Below are positions 21,589 through 28,855 of a stretch of DNA of 64,000 nt, piece after piece. The notes beneath the pieces are model-generated. The model worked only from the letters and a program-made list of their open reading frames with translations. It was not told the origin of the DNA and did not search any database. Source of the DNA: Chitinophaga lutea (GTDB lineage Bacteria; Bacteroidota; Bacteroidia; Chitinophagales; Chitinophagaceae); assembly GCF_003813775.1 (NCBI RefSeq), contig NZ_RPDH01000002.1:1674001-1738000 (forward strand), read 5' to 3'. Made by a program: the position numbers and the translations under genes. How positions within the stretch are numbered: position 1 is the stretch's first letter; the number at the start of each line of letters is the position of its first letter.

Positions 21589-21778
21589 TAATTCCCGTCA
21601 AGATAATAAATAACGAGAAAATTATCCTTTATTTCCCACCGGATTGTTTTGCGATGGCCATATGGATAGGGCGCGATTTAGCGGGCGGGCATGTGAAATC
21701 CGGTACAACGAAAATACTTTCATATCTTTCAGTACAGGGAACCTGGATTGTAAATAAAAATGTGAACTTTGTCAATAA

Positions 21779-22699
21779 ATGGTAAACGGTATGTCCGATA
21801 GCCGAAATCTCCTCTCCGGGAAACGCAGGTACCTGGCCGGATTGATATTACTCTCGTTTATCGCAGTAATCTGCGCGGCTTTCAGTATGACCGGCAGTGA
21901 CGATTTTGTTACCGCCAGAAGGGAAGTTCTGCTCCGCCAGATCGGACATGAAATACTCCTGCAGTCGGGCGACAGTACCTCGAGGGTACTCCCGGTTAAA
22001 AAGATCGCGGAAAATGAATACCAGATCAGGTTTGAGAAAGATCTTACTTTTCAACCGGCATCCCTGGTGAATACGACCCGGCGTTTGCTGGCCAAAGATC
22101 CCCTCGCCAGTGATTATGTAGTTAATGTGCTGAATGCCGGCAACTCCAGCGTAACCTATGCATACGCTATATCCAAAAATAAAAAGGATGATATTGTAAC
22201 ATGCCTGGGCAGAAAGCAGCCCCGGGCATCCTACATGATCAACATCAAATTCAAACCGGCAGGAATACATACAGCAAGGAATGTATATCTTCTGGGAGGC
22301 CTGCCATTGTTGGCATTTGTGGGCTTTATTTTTTTGAGGTCTGTTAAGCCGCGAAAAGCTTTACCTGCTGATCAGGATACAGCAGCTACAAGTGATACCG
22401 AGCTATTCACTTTGGGCTCGGTGTTGTTCGATGTGAAGAACCGGCGTCTCATCATCAACGGAGAGACAACAGACCTGACCGAAACGGAAACCCGTGTATT
22501 GCACATTTTCGCATTATCTCCCAACGAGACCATCGCGCGAAGCCGGCTGCAAAAAGAGATATGGGAAGATGAAGGTGTTATTGTGGGGCGCAGCCTGGAT
22601 ATGTTCATATCAAAACTCAGAAAGAAACTGGAACCCGATCCGAACATCAGCATTGTTGTTATACGCGGAAAAGGATATAGGCTCGAAATTGGTGGTTAA
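21779..22699 (+). CDS. Membrane-anchored winged-helix transcriptional regulator (C-terminal OmpR-type DNA-binding domain)
   Basis: 306 residues. One TM helix lies at about 20-38 (YLAGLILLSFIAVICAAFS) and a second at about 168-185 (YLLGGLPLLAFVGFIFL). The 130 residues between them form a periplasmic sensor domain with many beta strands. The C-terminal 95 residues are a Trans_reg_C winged helix: FTLGSVLFDVKNRRLIING, LTETETRVLHIFALSPNE, SLDMFISKLRKKLEPDPN and VIRGKGYRLEI. This is the reverse order of ToxR/CadC, where the DNA-binding domain comes first. Such proteins are frequent in Chitinophagaceae, but targets are not known. The start may be the ATG at 21779 or at 21791. It lies divergent from the peroxidase gene, a possible target. 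Confidence 0.82.
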   Translation: MVNGMSDSRNLLSGKRRYLAGLILLSFIAVICAAFSMTGSDDFVTARREVLLRQIGHEILLQSGDSTSRVLPVKKIAENEYQIRFEKDLTFQPASLVNTTRRLLAKDPLASDYVVNVLNAGNSSVTYAYAISKNKKDDIVTCLGRKQPRASYMINIKFKPAGIHTARNVYLLGGLPLLAFVGFIFLRSVKPRKALPADQDTAATSDTELFTLGSVLFDVKNRRLIINGETTDLTETETRVLHIFALSPNETIARSRLQKEIWEDEGVIVGRSLDMFISKLRKKLEPDPNISIVVIRGKGYRLEIGG

Positions 22700-22765
22700 G
22701 AGGAGTAGAATACGGCGGTTTATAAACGAAACTGCCCTTGTGGGACGAAGCAATGGTTTTTTTCT

Positions 22766-23293
22766 TTGATTATCCTCATAAGGAATATAGTCAACTGTAT
22801 AAGCGAGAGTTTTACCAATGTGAAGTTGGTAATTGCTGGCTTTGACAAGAACGAGATTCTTAAAGATAAGATTCAGAATGACAGGATTTTTCATTTTGGT
22901 GAATTAAGTAAGGTTGCGCTTTTTGAACTCTATGCCATATCGGAGCTAGGCATTATTCCCTCCTTGTATGAGCAATGTAGCTATGTTGCACTGGAAATGA
23001 TGATGCATGGACTTCCAACAATCGCAACGGACATTCCTGGGTTAAGTGAATTATTTTGCAATAATTTATCAGCTAAACTCGTTAATATAAAATTCGATAA
23101 GAGTGGATACGAATTTGAGCCAACTTGTATTACACAAGAGGTACTCAAACTTCTAAATGATCGAAATTTGGCCGCACGTTATAGGCGAAATGCATGTTTG
23201 CAGTTCCGTAAGCGCTTCTCTGCAAAAAGAATGGTAAACTTTACCTTTAGAACGTATGACCAAGTTGCCAATAAAAGCAGCTATAATGATTAA
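22766..23293 (+). pseudogene. 5'-truncated GT4 glycosyltransferase remnant
   Basis: The readable protein (about 175 residues) matches only the C-terminal Rossmann half of a GT4 glycosyltransferase: VKLVIAGFDKNE, RIFHFGELSKVALFELYAIS and then GIIPSLYEQCSYVALEMMMHG-LPTIATDIPG, where the E-x7-E-like nucleotide-sugar motif sits. The EQCSYVA..EMM form recalls the Bacteroidota glycosyltransferases found with radical-SAM peptide clusters, from memory only. The N-terminal acceptor domain is absent: in frame upstream there is a stop at 22706 and about 20 unrelated codons, and no ATG precedes the homology. The region is AT-rich versus its neighbours. It overlaps the next gene's start by 8 bases. Best read as a deletion or insertion scar. 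Confidence 0.75.
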
Positions 23294-24392
23294 TTTGAAA
23301 TTCATATTCTGCATTTGCACCCTCACTTATTGCACCCAAGCAGCTTTATGCCAGAATTTAGTTGTGAATGGTGATTTCAATAGAGCCAACCTTTGCGAAT
23401 TAAACTCACCATGTAGCCCCAAAGGATGGTATACATCATATGATATCGACTGGGCATATCAGAGGATTCACAACTTCGGCGTGGATGGAACTCATTGTAT
23501 ATTTGTTTCTGTAGGTGGCATATACTTTAACTACTGGCAGAGTGAATTAATGGCTCCGCTTTCTAAAGATCATACTTATAAACTTGACTATTATATCAAA
23601 AATGTGCAGGGAGTTACTGATATAAATGCGATTCAAGTAGGTTTCACTAGCTCGAGGACCCACCTCCTGGGGACTAAACAACTTCCTATTGGCAGAATTA
23701 TTGACTATAAAACTGCCCGCTCAAGAAAGAAGAAAGAGGGCTGGATCAAGATGTCGATACAATTTCAGGCGGATGGTAGTGAAAAATGGATAATAATTGG
23801 AAGGAGCGCGGACAGAGGAAGTGTGGAAACAGATTCGAATCGTTACTTGTATGCGTTGGATGAATTGACACTTACCTCTGTACGAGAAATGGCTCTGGAC
23901 GAGAATTTTATTCAGCAGAGAACAATGGAGTTAACAAGCAACAGGAAACGACATGAATTAGGAAATAAATCAGAAAAAAGCCAATCAGCTTCATTGAATG
24001 GTGGATTTTCTGATACGATTAAATATGCCAAATCATTGTCAATTACGGATACAATACGAATTTCGAATATTTTATTCGACGTTGATAGTTTTAAACTAAA
24101 GGTCAATGGTGATTTGTTTATTTTGGACAGCCTCGCAAGAGTGTTAAGGAGTCAGCGCTTTGTTAGAATATTCGTTAATGGACATACCGATGATTCGGGG
24201 GGGGACGAATACAATCTTAGCCTATCTGTAAAAAGAGCAGATGTAGTTCGCGAGTACCTTATACGCGCTGGTTTGCCGGCCGATAGAATAGAGGCTAAAG
24301 GATATGGGAGCAGAATGCCGCTAAATGAAAATACGTCCGAACATGGAAGAATAAAAAATCGCCGCGTGGAAATCCTGATATTGCGTGAATAG
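23286..24392 (+). CDS. OmpA-family outer membrane protein with N-terminal carbohydrate-binding-like domain
   Basis: 368 residues from the ATG at 23286. Residues 1-23 are a signal peptide (FIFCICTLTYCTQAALCQ). Residues about 24-205 (NLVVNGDFNRANLCELNSP, then HTYKLDYYIKNVQG and LYALDELTLTS) look like a jelly-roll domain of the kind seen in Bacteroidota OmpA proteins. The C-terminal 120 residues are an OmpA/MotB peptidoglycan-binding domain: ILFDVDSFKLKVNG, VNGHTDDSGGDEYNLSLSVKRADVV, GYGSRMPLNEN and KNRRVEI. It therefore tethers the outer membrane to peptidoglycan. It is AT-rich, like the glycosyltransferase remnant it overlaps, and was probably acquired with it. Confidence 0.85.
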   Translation: MINLKFIFCICTLTYCTQAALCQNLVVNGDFNRANLCELNSPCSPKGWYTSYDIDWAYQRIHNFGVDGTHCIFVSVGGIYFNYWQSELMAPLSKDHTYKLDYYIKNVQGVTDINAIQVGFTSSRTHLLGTKQLPIGRIIDYKTARSRKKKEGWIKMSIQFQADGSEKWIIIGRSADRGSVETDSNRYLYALDELTLTSVREMALDENFIQQRTMELTSNRKRHELGNKSEKSQSASLNGGFSDTIKYAKSLSITDTIRISNILFDVDSFKLKVNGDLFILDSLARVLRSQRFVRIFVNGHTDDSGGDEYNLSLSVKRADVVREYLIRAGLPADRIEAKGYGSRMPLNENTSEHGRIKNRRVEILILRE

Positions 24393-24480
24393 TTTTGGTA
24401 TTTTCCTTCTGAATAAGTTCTTTACTTACCGCCGGAATCCACCAAACTATTTGTTTGCAAATTGTTTGCAAATCTCCTGA

Positions 24481-24511
24481 AAACAATAAAGGCCTCCTAA
24501 CGGAAGCCTTT
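24481..24511 (-). terminator. Terminator downstream of the tRNA genes
   Basis: Stem 24488-24497 with 24502-24511 (one mismatch), TAAC loop. On the reverse strand it is followed by ATTGTTT. Suited to end a leftward tRNA transcript. Confidence 0.6.
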
Positions 24512-24530
24512 ATAACGCCTTGGTATTCAG

Positions 24531-24616
24531 TACCCGGGACGGGAGTCGAACCCGTACGAGCCTTGCAGCTCACAGGATTTTAAGTCCGGCGTGTCTACCA
24601 ATTCCACCACCCGGGT
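24531..24616 (-). tRNA. tRNA-Leu (anticodon TAA)
   Basis: Reverse strand: 7-bp acceptor stem ACCCGGG/CCCGGGT, D-loop with TGGTAGAC, anticodon loop ACTTAAAAT with TAA, a class-II variable arm (TGTGAGCTGCAAGGCTCGT), T-arm ACGGGTTCGACTCCCGT, discriminator A. The 86-nt length fits a leucine tRNA. CCA is not encoded. Confidence 0.95.
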
Positions 24617-24702
24617 ATCCTGCCTTGTAAATGTAGCCATTCACAAAGAACTTTAAACAAAAATTCCAAACCGCTTGCGACAGTTTGGAATACCTGTTTT
24701 TG

Positions 24703-24775
<73 letters not shown>

Positions 24776-24850
24776 TGATGTGTAAGAACTTTTTTCGTTG
24801 GGATTGCAAAGATATGAATTGTTTTAAATCTGCAAAGTATTTTTTTACCA

Positions 24851-25687
24851 CTATTGAAAATACTCATACGTATACCGTATCATTCCCAACAGCTCCTGCC
24901 CTTTCCCATAGCACTCCTCCCGCGCGGGAAGCCCCTTGGCGTCGTAGCTGTATTTCCAGATCAGGTAATCGCCTTTCTCGATATTGATCACCGTCATCTG
25001 CGCAAGGCGGCCGTCGGCCCCATACTCGAAACTGTAATCGGGCAGCATGCGCTTGCGCACGGGATGGTACCGCAGCACGTCCGTCAGGCGGCCCTGGGCA
25101 TCATAGTTATAATACACGCGGCTGCGCCCGGGGGCGGCCTCTTCCGTTACCCTGCCGGCCGTATCGGTTTTGAACTGCACCAGGGTGGAATCCAGCCCGC
25201 CTTTTTTAATGACCAGGCGCTGCAGGCGGCCGGTGGTGTCGTATTCGTAACGGCGGGTCTCGGTCATCCGGAACTTGTCTTCCCGGCCTTTGGACAGGGT
25301 CTGTATTTCCCCTAACCGCCCGTCGGCCGTATATTGATATTGCACCGTCCCGATCGTATTCACCGCACTGTCGACCGTTTTGGTAAGCCGGCCGGCGGTG
25401 TTGAACGTCGAAATCAGCACGGAACGCCCGCTCACACTGCTTTGCGTCACGGCCCGCATCTGCCGGTGACTGGGGTTCATGCCCCGGATACATACAAAAT
25501 CATTGTCGGTTTGCTGGTTGGCGTCGAGCGACTTCACATGCTGGAAACTGACCTTATTGGCCTTGAAGCCGGCCATGGTGGCCGCCGTCTGACCGGTGCT
25601 GTAAATGTCCTGGTAATAATACTGCGCGCTGGCCCCGTGCAGCAACAGCAGCAGGGCGGCGGATAAAAGTGTGCTCAGTTTGATCAT
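24851..25687 (-). CDS. Secreted YD/RHS-repeat-like protein
   Basis: About 278 residues from the ATG at 25687 (an ATG nine bases upstream lies too close to the predicted transcription start). Residues 1-21 are a signal peptide ending in GASAQ. The body is built of RHS/YD-like units of about 20 residues: GRLTKTVDSAVNTIGTVQY, YTADGRLGEIQ, YEYDTTGRLQRLV, YYNYDAQGRLTDVLRY, FEYGADGRLAQMTV and YSYDAKGLPAREE. These are the same building blocks as large RHS toxins, but here only about eight repeats, with no toxin domain. Probably a periplasmic or surface beta-sheet protein of unknown role; common as short copies in Bacteroidota. Confidence 0.8.
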   Translation of the reverse strand: MIKLSTLLSAALLLLLHGASAQYYYQDIYSTGQTAATMAGFKANKVSFQHVKSLDANQQTDNDFVCIRGMNPSHRQMRAVTQSSVSGRSVLISTFNTAGRLTKTVDSAVNTIGTVQYQYTADGRLGEIQTLSKGREDKFRMTETRRYEYDTTGRLQRLVIKKGGLDSTLVQFKTDTAGRVTEEAAPGRSRVYYNYDAQGRLTDVLRYHPVRKRMLPDYSFEYGADGRLAQMTVINIEKGDYLIWKYSYDAKGLPAREECYGKGQELLGMIRYTYEYFQ

Positions 25688-25706
25688 ATATATCATCGGC
25701 TGTTCG

Positions 25707-25736
25707 CAAAAGTACTAACGTTCGGATCAATTCAAA
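25707..25736 (-). promoter_or_regulatory. Promoter for the YD-repeat protein gene
   Basis: On the reverse strand, TTTG (25736-25733), 18 bases, then TACTTTTG (25714-25707), a perfect TAnnTTTG box. It places the transcript start near 25701 and favours the ATG at 25687. Confidence 0.68.
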
Positions 25737-25791
25737 ACGTATGTTCATATAAATCTATATCTTTATCGCATCCAAAATCGCATTCCTGCTC

Positions 25792-26820
25792 GTGAAAACA
25801 CAACACCTTAGAAAAGACAAAAACTGCCTGAACTGCGGAACCGAAGTGCCCGACCGCTTTTGTTCCCACTGCGGACAGGAAAACGTCGATACCAAAGAGT
25901 CGTTCGGGCACCTGGTAAGCCACTTCTTCCAGGATATCACCCACTACGACTCCAAACTGCTGCTGACCTTAAAATCGCTTTTTTTCTACCCCGGCCAGCT
26001 TACCAGGAAGTATGTGGCCGGCCACCGGGCGGATTACGTGAACCCTATCCGCCTGTACGTTTTTACCTCTTTCCTGTTTTTCCTCATGCTGGGCTCGCTG
26101 AACCACAGCGAAAGCCCGTACCTGCGTAAAAAACCGCACGAAATCAGCAAGGAGGAAAGCGATCGTAAAAAAGTAGTCAAAACGCTGGGCGCCGCCGGGG
26201 AAAGGCTCCGCGATACCGCCGGCAAGGTGCAGTCGGAAGACTCACTGGAATATAAAACGGCATCTGATGTGCTGCTCACTTTCAAAGACCTGGAGGAAGA
26301 CACTACCGGGCGCTCGGCCATCCTGTACGACTCCCTCCAGGAGCTTAAACCGGAGTCCGCCCGGGACGCCTTCCTTCTCCGCAAGGTAATGCGCCGCCGC
26401 TTCGAAATGCGCGACAAATACGGCGATAACGCCAATGCCGTGCTCAAGGAAAAGATGTGGCACCATTACCCGAAACTGATGTTCCTGCTGCTGCCTTTCT
26501 TTGCGCTGCTCATGAAATGGATATACCGGCGCAAAGAGCTGTATTATGCGGACCATGCGATCTTCGCCATCCACATACACACGTTCATTTTTATGCTGTA
26601 TATCCTCGGGATGCTGCTGAACATGCTCCTTCACAACGACGAAATATACGGCTGGCTGATGCTGATCGTATTCCTTTATTTTGTGCTGGCGTCGAGGAAC
26701 ATGTACAGCGTCAGCTGGGGAGGCGCCATCGGCCGCTCCATGCTGGTAGCGACGCTGTACGCGTTCGGAACTTTACTGGTAGGATTGCTGTTTCTCTTTT
26801 TGATGTTCGCAATTGTTTAA
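25792..26820 (+). CDS. DUF3667 membrane protein with zinc ribbon (paralogue A)
   Basis: 342 residues with a GTG start. The N-terminus is a zinc ribbon, CLNCGTEVPDRFCSHCGQ (four cysteines), followed by the family block SHFFQDITHYDSKLLLTLK and LFFYPGQLTRKYVAG. Hydrophobic helices lie near 85-103 and in a cluster of four from about 225 to 340. DUF3667 is a Bacteroidota membrane family of unknown function. A close paralogue lies at 56961-57965 and also starts with GTG followed by AAAACACAACACC. A TATCTTTA -7-like box at 25758-25765 may drive it. Six bases before the stop is AATTGTT, and enoyl-CoA hydratase follows 9 bases later, so co-transcription is likely. Confidence 0.85.
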   Translation: MKTQHLRKDKNCLNCGTEVPDRFCSHCGQENVDTKESFGHLVSHFFQDITHYDSKLLLTLKSLFFYPGQLTRKYVAGHRADYVNPIRLYVFTSFLFFLMLGSLNHSESPYLRKKPHEISKEESDRKKVVKTLGAAGERLRDTAGKVQSEDSLEYKTASDVLLTFKDLEEDTTGRSAILYDSLQELKPESARDAFLLRKVMRRRFEMRDKYGDNANAVLKEKMWHHYPKLMFLLLPFFALLMKWIYRRKELYYADHAIFAIHIHTFIFMLYILGMLLNMLLHNDEIYGWLMLIVFLYFVLASRNMYSVSWGGAIGRSMLVATLYAFGTLLVGLLFLFLMFAIV

Positions 26821-26829
26821 ACGAAAATT

Positions 26830-27609
26830 ATGGCCCCCGAATTCATTATCGTACACCCACAGGTTTTACCGCATATCGCGCATATCCAGCTGAACCGCCC
26901 GCAGGAGCTGAACGCGCTTAACCTGCAGCTGATGCTGGAGCTGCGCGACGCGCTCAGGGCGCTGGATGAAGACGAACAGGTGCGCTGCATCGTGCTCAGC
27001 GGCAACGAAAAAGCTTTCGCGGCCGGGGCAGACATCAAGCAGATGGCGGGCAAAACGGCCATCGACATGTACAATACCGACCAGTTCAGCACCTGGGATG
27101 CGATCAAAAAAATCAAAAAGCCTATTATTGCAGCGGTAAGCGGCTTCGCCCTCGGCGGCGGCTGCGAGCTGGCCATGCTCTGCGACATGATCGTGGCCAG
27201 CGAAACGGCGAAGTTCGGGCAGCCGGAAATCAAGATCGGCGTAATGCCGGGAGCGGGCGGCACCCAACGCCTCACCAGGGCCGTCGGCAAAGCGCTGGCC
27301 ATGGAAATGGTGCTCACGGGGAAATTCATCACCGCGGAAGAAGCATTGCGCGCAGGGCTCATCAACCGGGTAGTGCCGCCGGACCTCTTCCTCAGTGAAG
27401 CGTTCCGCCTCGCCGAAACGATCGCCCAGCAAAGCCCGCTGGCCGTTAAAATGGCGAAAGAAGCGGTGCTCCGGGCCTTCGACAGCACCCTGGAAGAAGG
27501 GCTGCACTTCGAAAGAAAAAACTTTTACCTGCTCTTCGCCTCCGACGATCAGAAGGAAGGCATGCAGGCTTTTATAGAAAAACGCACACCGGTCTTTACA
27601 GGAAAATAA
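26830..27609 (+). CDS. Enoyl-CoA hydratase/isomerase family protein
   Basis: 259 residues, a complete crotonase-fold protein. Motifs: LNRPQELNALNLQL at the N-terminus, the oxyanion-hole segment AFAAGADIKQM, FALGGGCELAMLCD with the first catalytic Glu, and QPEIKIGVMPGAGGTQRL with the second Glu in PE. Both catalytic acids are present, so a hydratase (2-enoyl-CoA to 3-hydroxyacyl-CoA in fatty-acid oxidation) is more likely than an isomerase. Cytoplasmic. It lies between DUF3667 and carbonic anhydrase, with short gaps suggesting one transcription unit. Confidence 0.92.
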   Translation: MAPEFIIVHPQVLPHIAHIQLNRPQELNALNLQLMLELRDALRALDEDEQVRCIVLSGNEKAFAAGADIKQMAGKTAIDMYNTDQFSTWDAIKKIKKPIIAAVSGFALGGGCELAMLCDMIVASETAKFGQPEIKIGVMPGAGGTQRLTRAVGKALAMEMVLTGKFITAEEALRAGLINRVVPPDLFLSEAFRLAETIAQQSPLAVKMAKEAVLRAFDSTLEEGLHFERKNFYLLFASDDQKEGMQAFIEKRTPVFTGK

Positions 27610-27616
27610 TCGACAT

Positions 27617-28249
27617 ATGAATCCATTTGAACAGTTGCTGGAAAATAACAAAGTATGGGCCGCGCAGAAAGTGGCGGAGGACAAAGACTTTTTTAAACGG
27701 CTGCAGGACCAGCAGGCGCCGAAGTTCCTCTGGATTGGCTGCTCGGACAGCCGCGTGCCGGCCAACGAGATCACCAACACCGAACCGGGCGAAATATTCG
27801 TGCACCGCAACGTGGCCAACATGGTGGTGCATACGGACATGAACCTGCTCACCGTGCTGGAATACGCCATCAAGGTGCTGAAGGTGGAGCACATCCTCGT
27901 AGTGGGCCATTACGGTTGCGGCGGGGTGAAAGCGGCCATGACGAACCAGAACTACGGCATCATCAACCCCTGGCTGAAACATATCAAGGACGTGTATCGC
28001 TTCCATCGCGATGAGATCAACGCCCTGGAAACGGAAGAAGAACAGGTCAACCGCCTGACTGAACTGAACGTGAAGGAACAGGTCATGAACCTGGCCAAAA
28101 CCAACACCATCCAGGAAGCCTGGCGCAAGGAAAACCGCCCGCATCTGCACGGCTGGGTATACGGCCTCAGCAACGGCCTCATCAACCCGGTATTCCACAT
28201 GCCGCCGGACACGCACATCGACCCGATCTACGAATACGATATCCAATGA
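27617..28249 (+). CDS. Beta-class carbonic anhydrase
   Basis: 210 residues. Zinc ligands of the beta class are all visible: Cys42 in WIGCSDSRVPAN with the Asp44-Arg46 dyad, and His98 and Cys101 in VVGHYGCGGV. It interconverts carbon dioxide and bicarbonate. Length and the EPGEIFVHRNVANMV segment match the YadF/Can branch. No signal peptide, so cytoplasmic. It starts 7 bases after the hydratase stop, and its own stop overlaps the next gene's ATG (ATGA), implying translational coupling to the Ivy-like lipoprotein. Confidence 0.94.
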   Translation: MNPFEQLLENNKVWAAQKVAEDKDFFKRLQDQQAPKFLWIGCSDSRVPANEITNTEPGEIFVHRNVANMVVHTDMNLLTVLEYAIKVLKVEHILVVGHYGCGGVKAAMTNQNYGIINPWLKHIKDVYRFHRDEINALETEEEQVNRLTELNVKEQVMNLAKTNTIQEAWRKENRPHLHGWVYGLSNGLINPVFHMPPDTHIDPIYEYDIQ

Positions 28250-28767
28250 AAAACTGCCTGACGGGCCTGCTGCTGCTTGCCGTTGCCGCGTGCAACGCGC
28301 CGGAAAGCAACAAGGCCAAACAAAACAAACCGGACTCCGTGACCATGATTCCCGCGGATACGATGATCCACACCACGGATACGACCATCTCGCCGTCGCT
28401 GGTGGAGTCCTGGAAATCCTATGAGCATTACAACGGCAAATACGCGGCCGACGTGCGGCTGCTGGTACAACCGCCGCTGCGGCAGCGCCTGAAACAGATG
28501 CTGGGCGCGGAGGAAGCGGAGTTCGCCAAACGGTACAAAGTGATGCCGCCCATCGAGGTGGAAAACGGCGTGCTGTTCAACGAAGGCTGCAAACCGCACG
28601 ACTGTTCGGTGGAGGAAGCGGCCATCGCCATCGATATGAAGCGGGATGTGATTTACATCGGCATCGCGCGCAGCCGGTCGGTGAAGCTGTATGGGGAAAG
28701 AGGCGACAGCGCCTACCCGGAGAAACTGCTGAAATGGATGATGAAGTTTGAAGAAACAACGAACTGA
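28246..28767 (+). CDS. Ivy-like lipoprotein (putative lysozyme inhibitor)
   Basis: 173 residues. The lipobox LLAVAACN near 12-17 marks a lipoprotein, followed by a Thr/Asp-rich spacer to about 48. The folded part contains NEGCKPHDCSVEEAAIAID. The CKPHDC loop is the signature with which Ivy (inhibitor of vertebrate lysozyme) plugs the lysozyme active site, and the following strand VIYIGIA also fits. Ivy proteins are usually periplasmic; a lipid-anchored version would sit in the envelope and could protect against host lysozyme or tune autolysins. The gene is translationally coupled to carbonic anhydrase by an ATGA overlap. Family call from the motif only. Confidence 0.7.
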   Translation: MKNCLTGLLLLAVAACNAPESNKAKQNKPDSVTMIPADTMIHTTDTTISPSLVESWKSYEHYNGKYAADVRLLVQPPLRQRLKQMLGAEEAEFAKRYKVMPPIEVENGVLFNEGCKPHDCSVEEAAIAIDMKRDVIYIGIARSRSVKLYGERGDSAYPEKLLKWMMKFEETTN

Positions 28768-28775
28768 TAAAGAAG

Positions 28776-28806
28776 AAAGCCGGTCATAGCGACCGGCTTT
28801 TTTTTT
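28776..28806 (+). terminator. Terminator of the DUF3667-hydratase-anhydrase-Ivy unit
   Basis: Perfect 10-bp stem 28776-28785 with 28791-28800, ATAGC loop, nine consecutive T starting in the stem. Confidence 0.92.
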
Positions 28807-28855
28807 GCACCAGAATAGAAAGGCCGCAATTGCGACCAGGCGCTTCCATAAAGCG

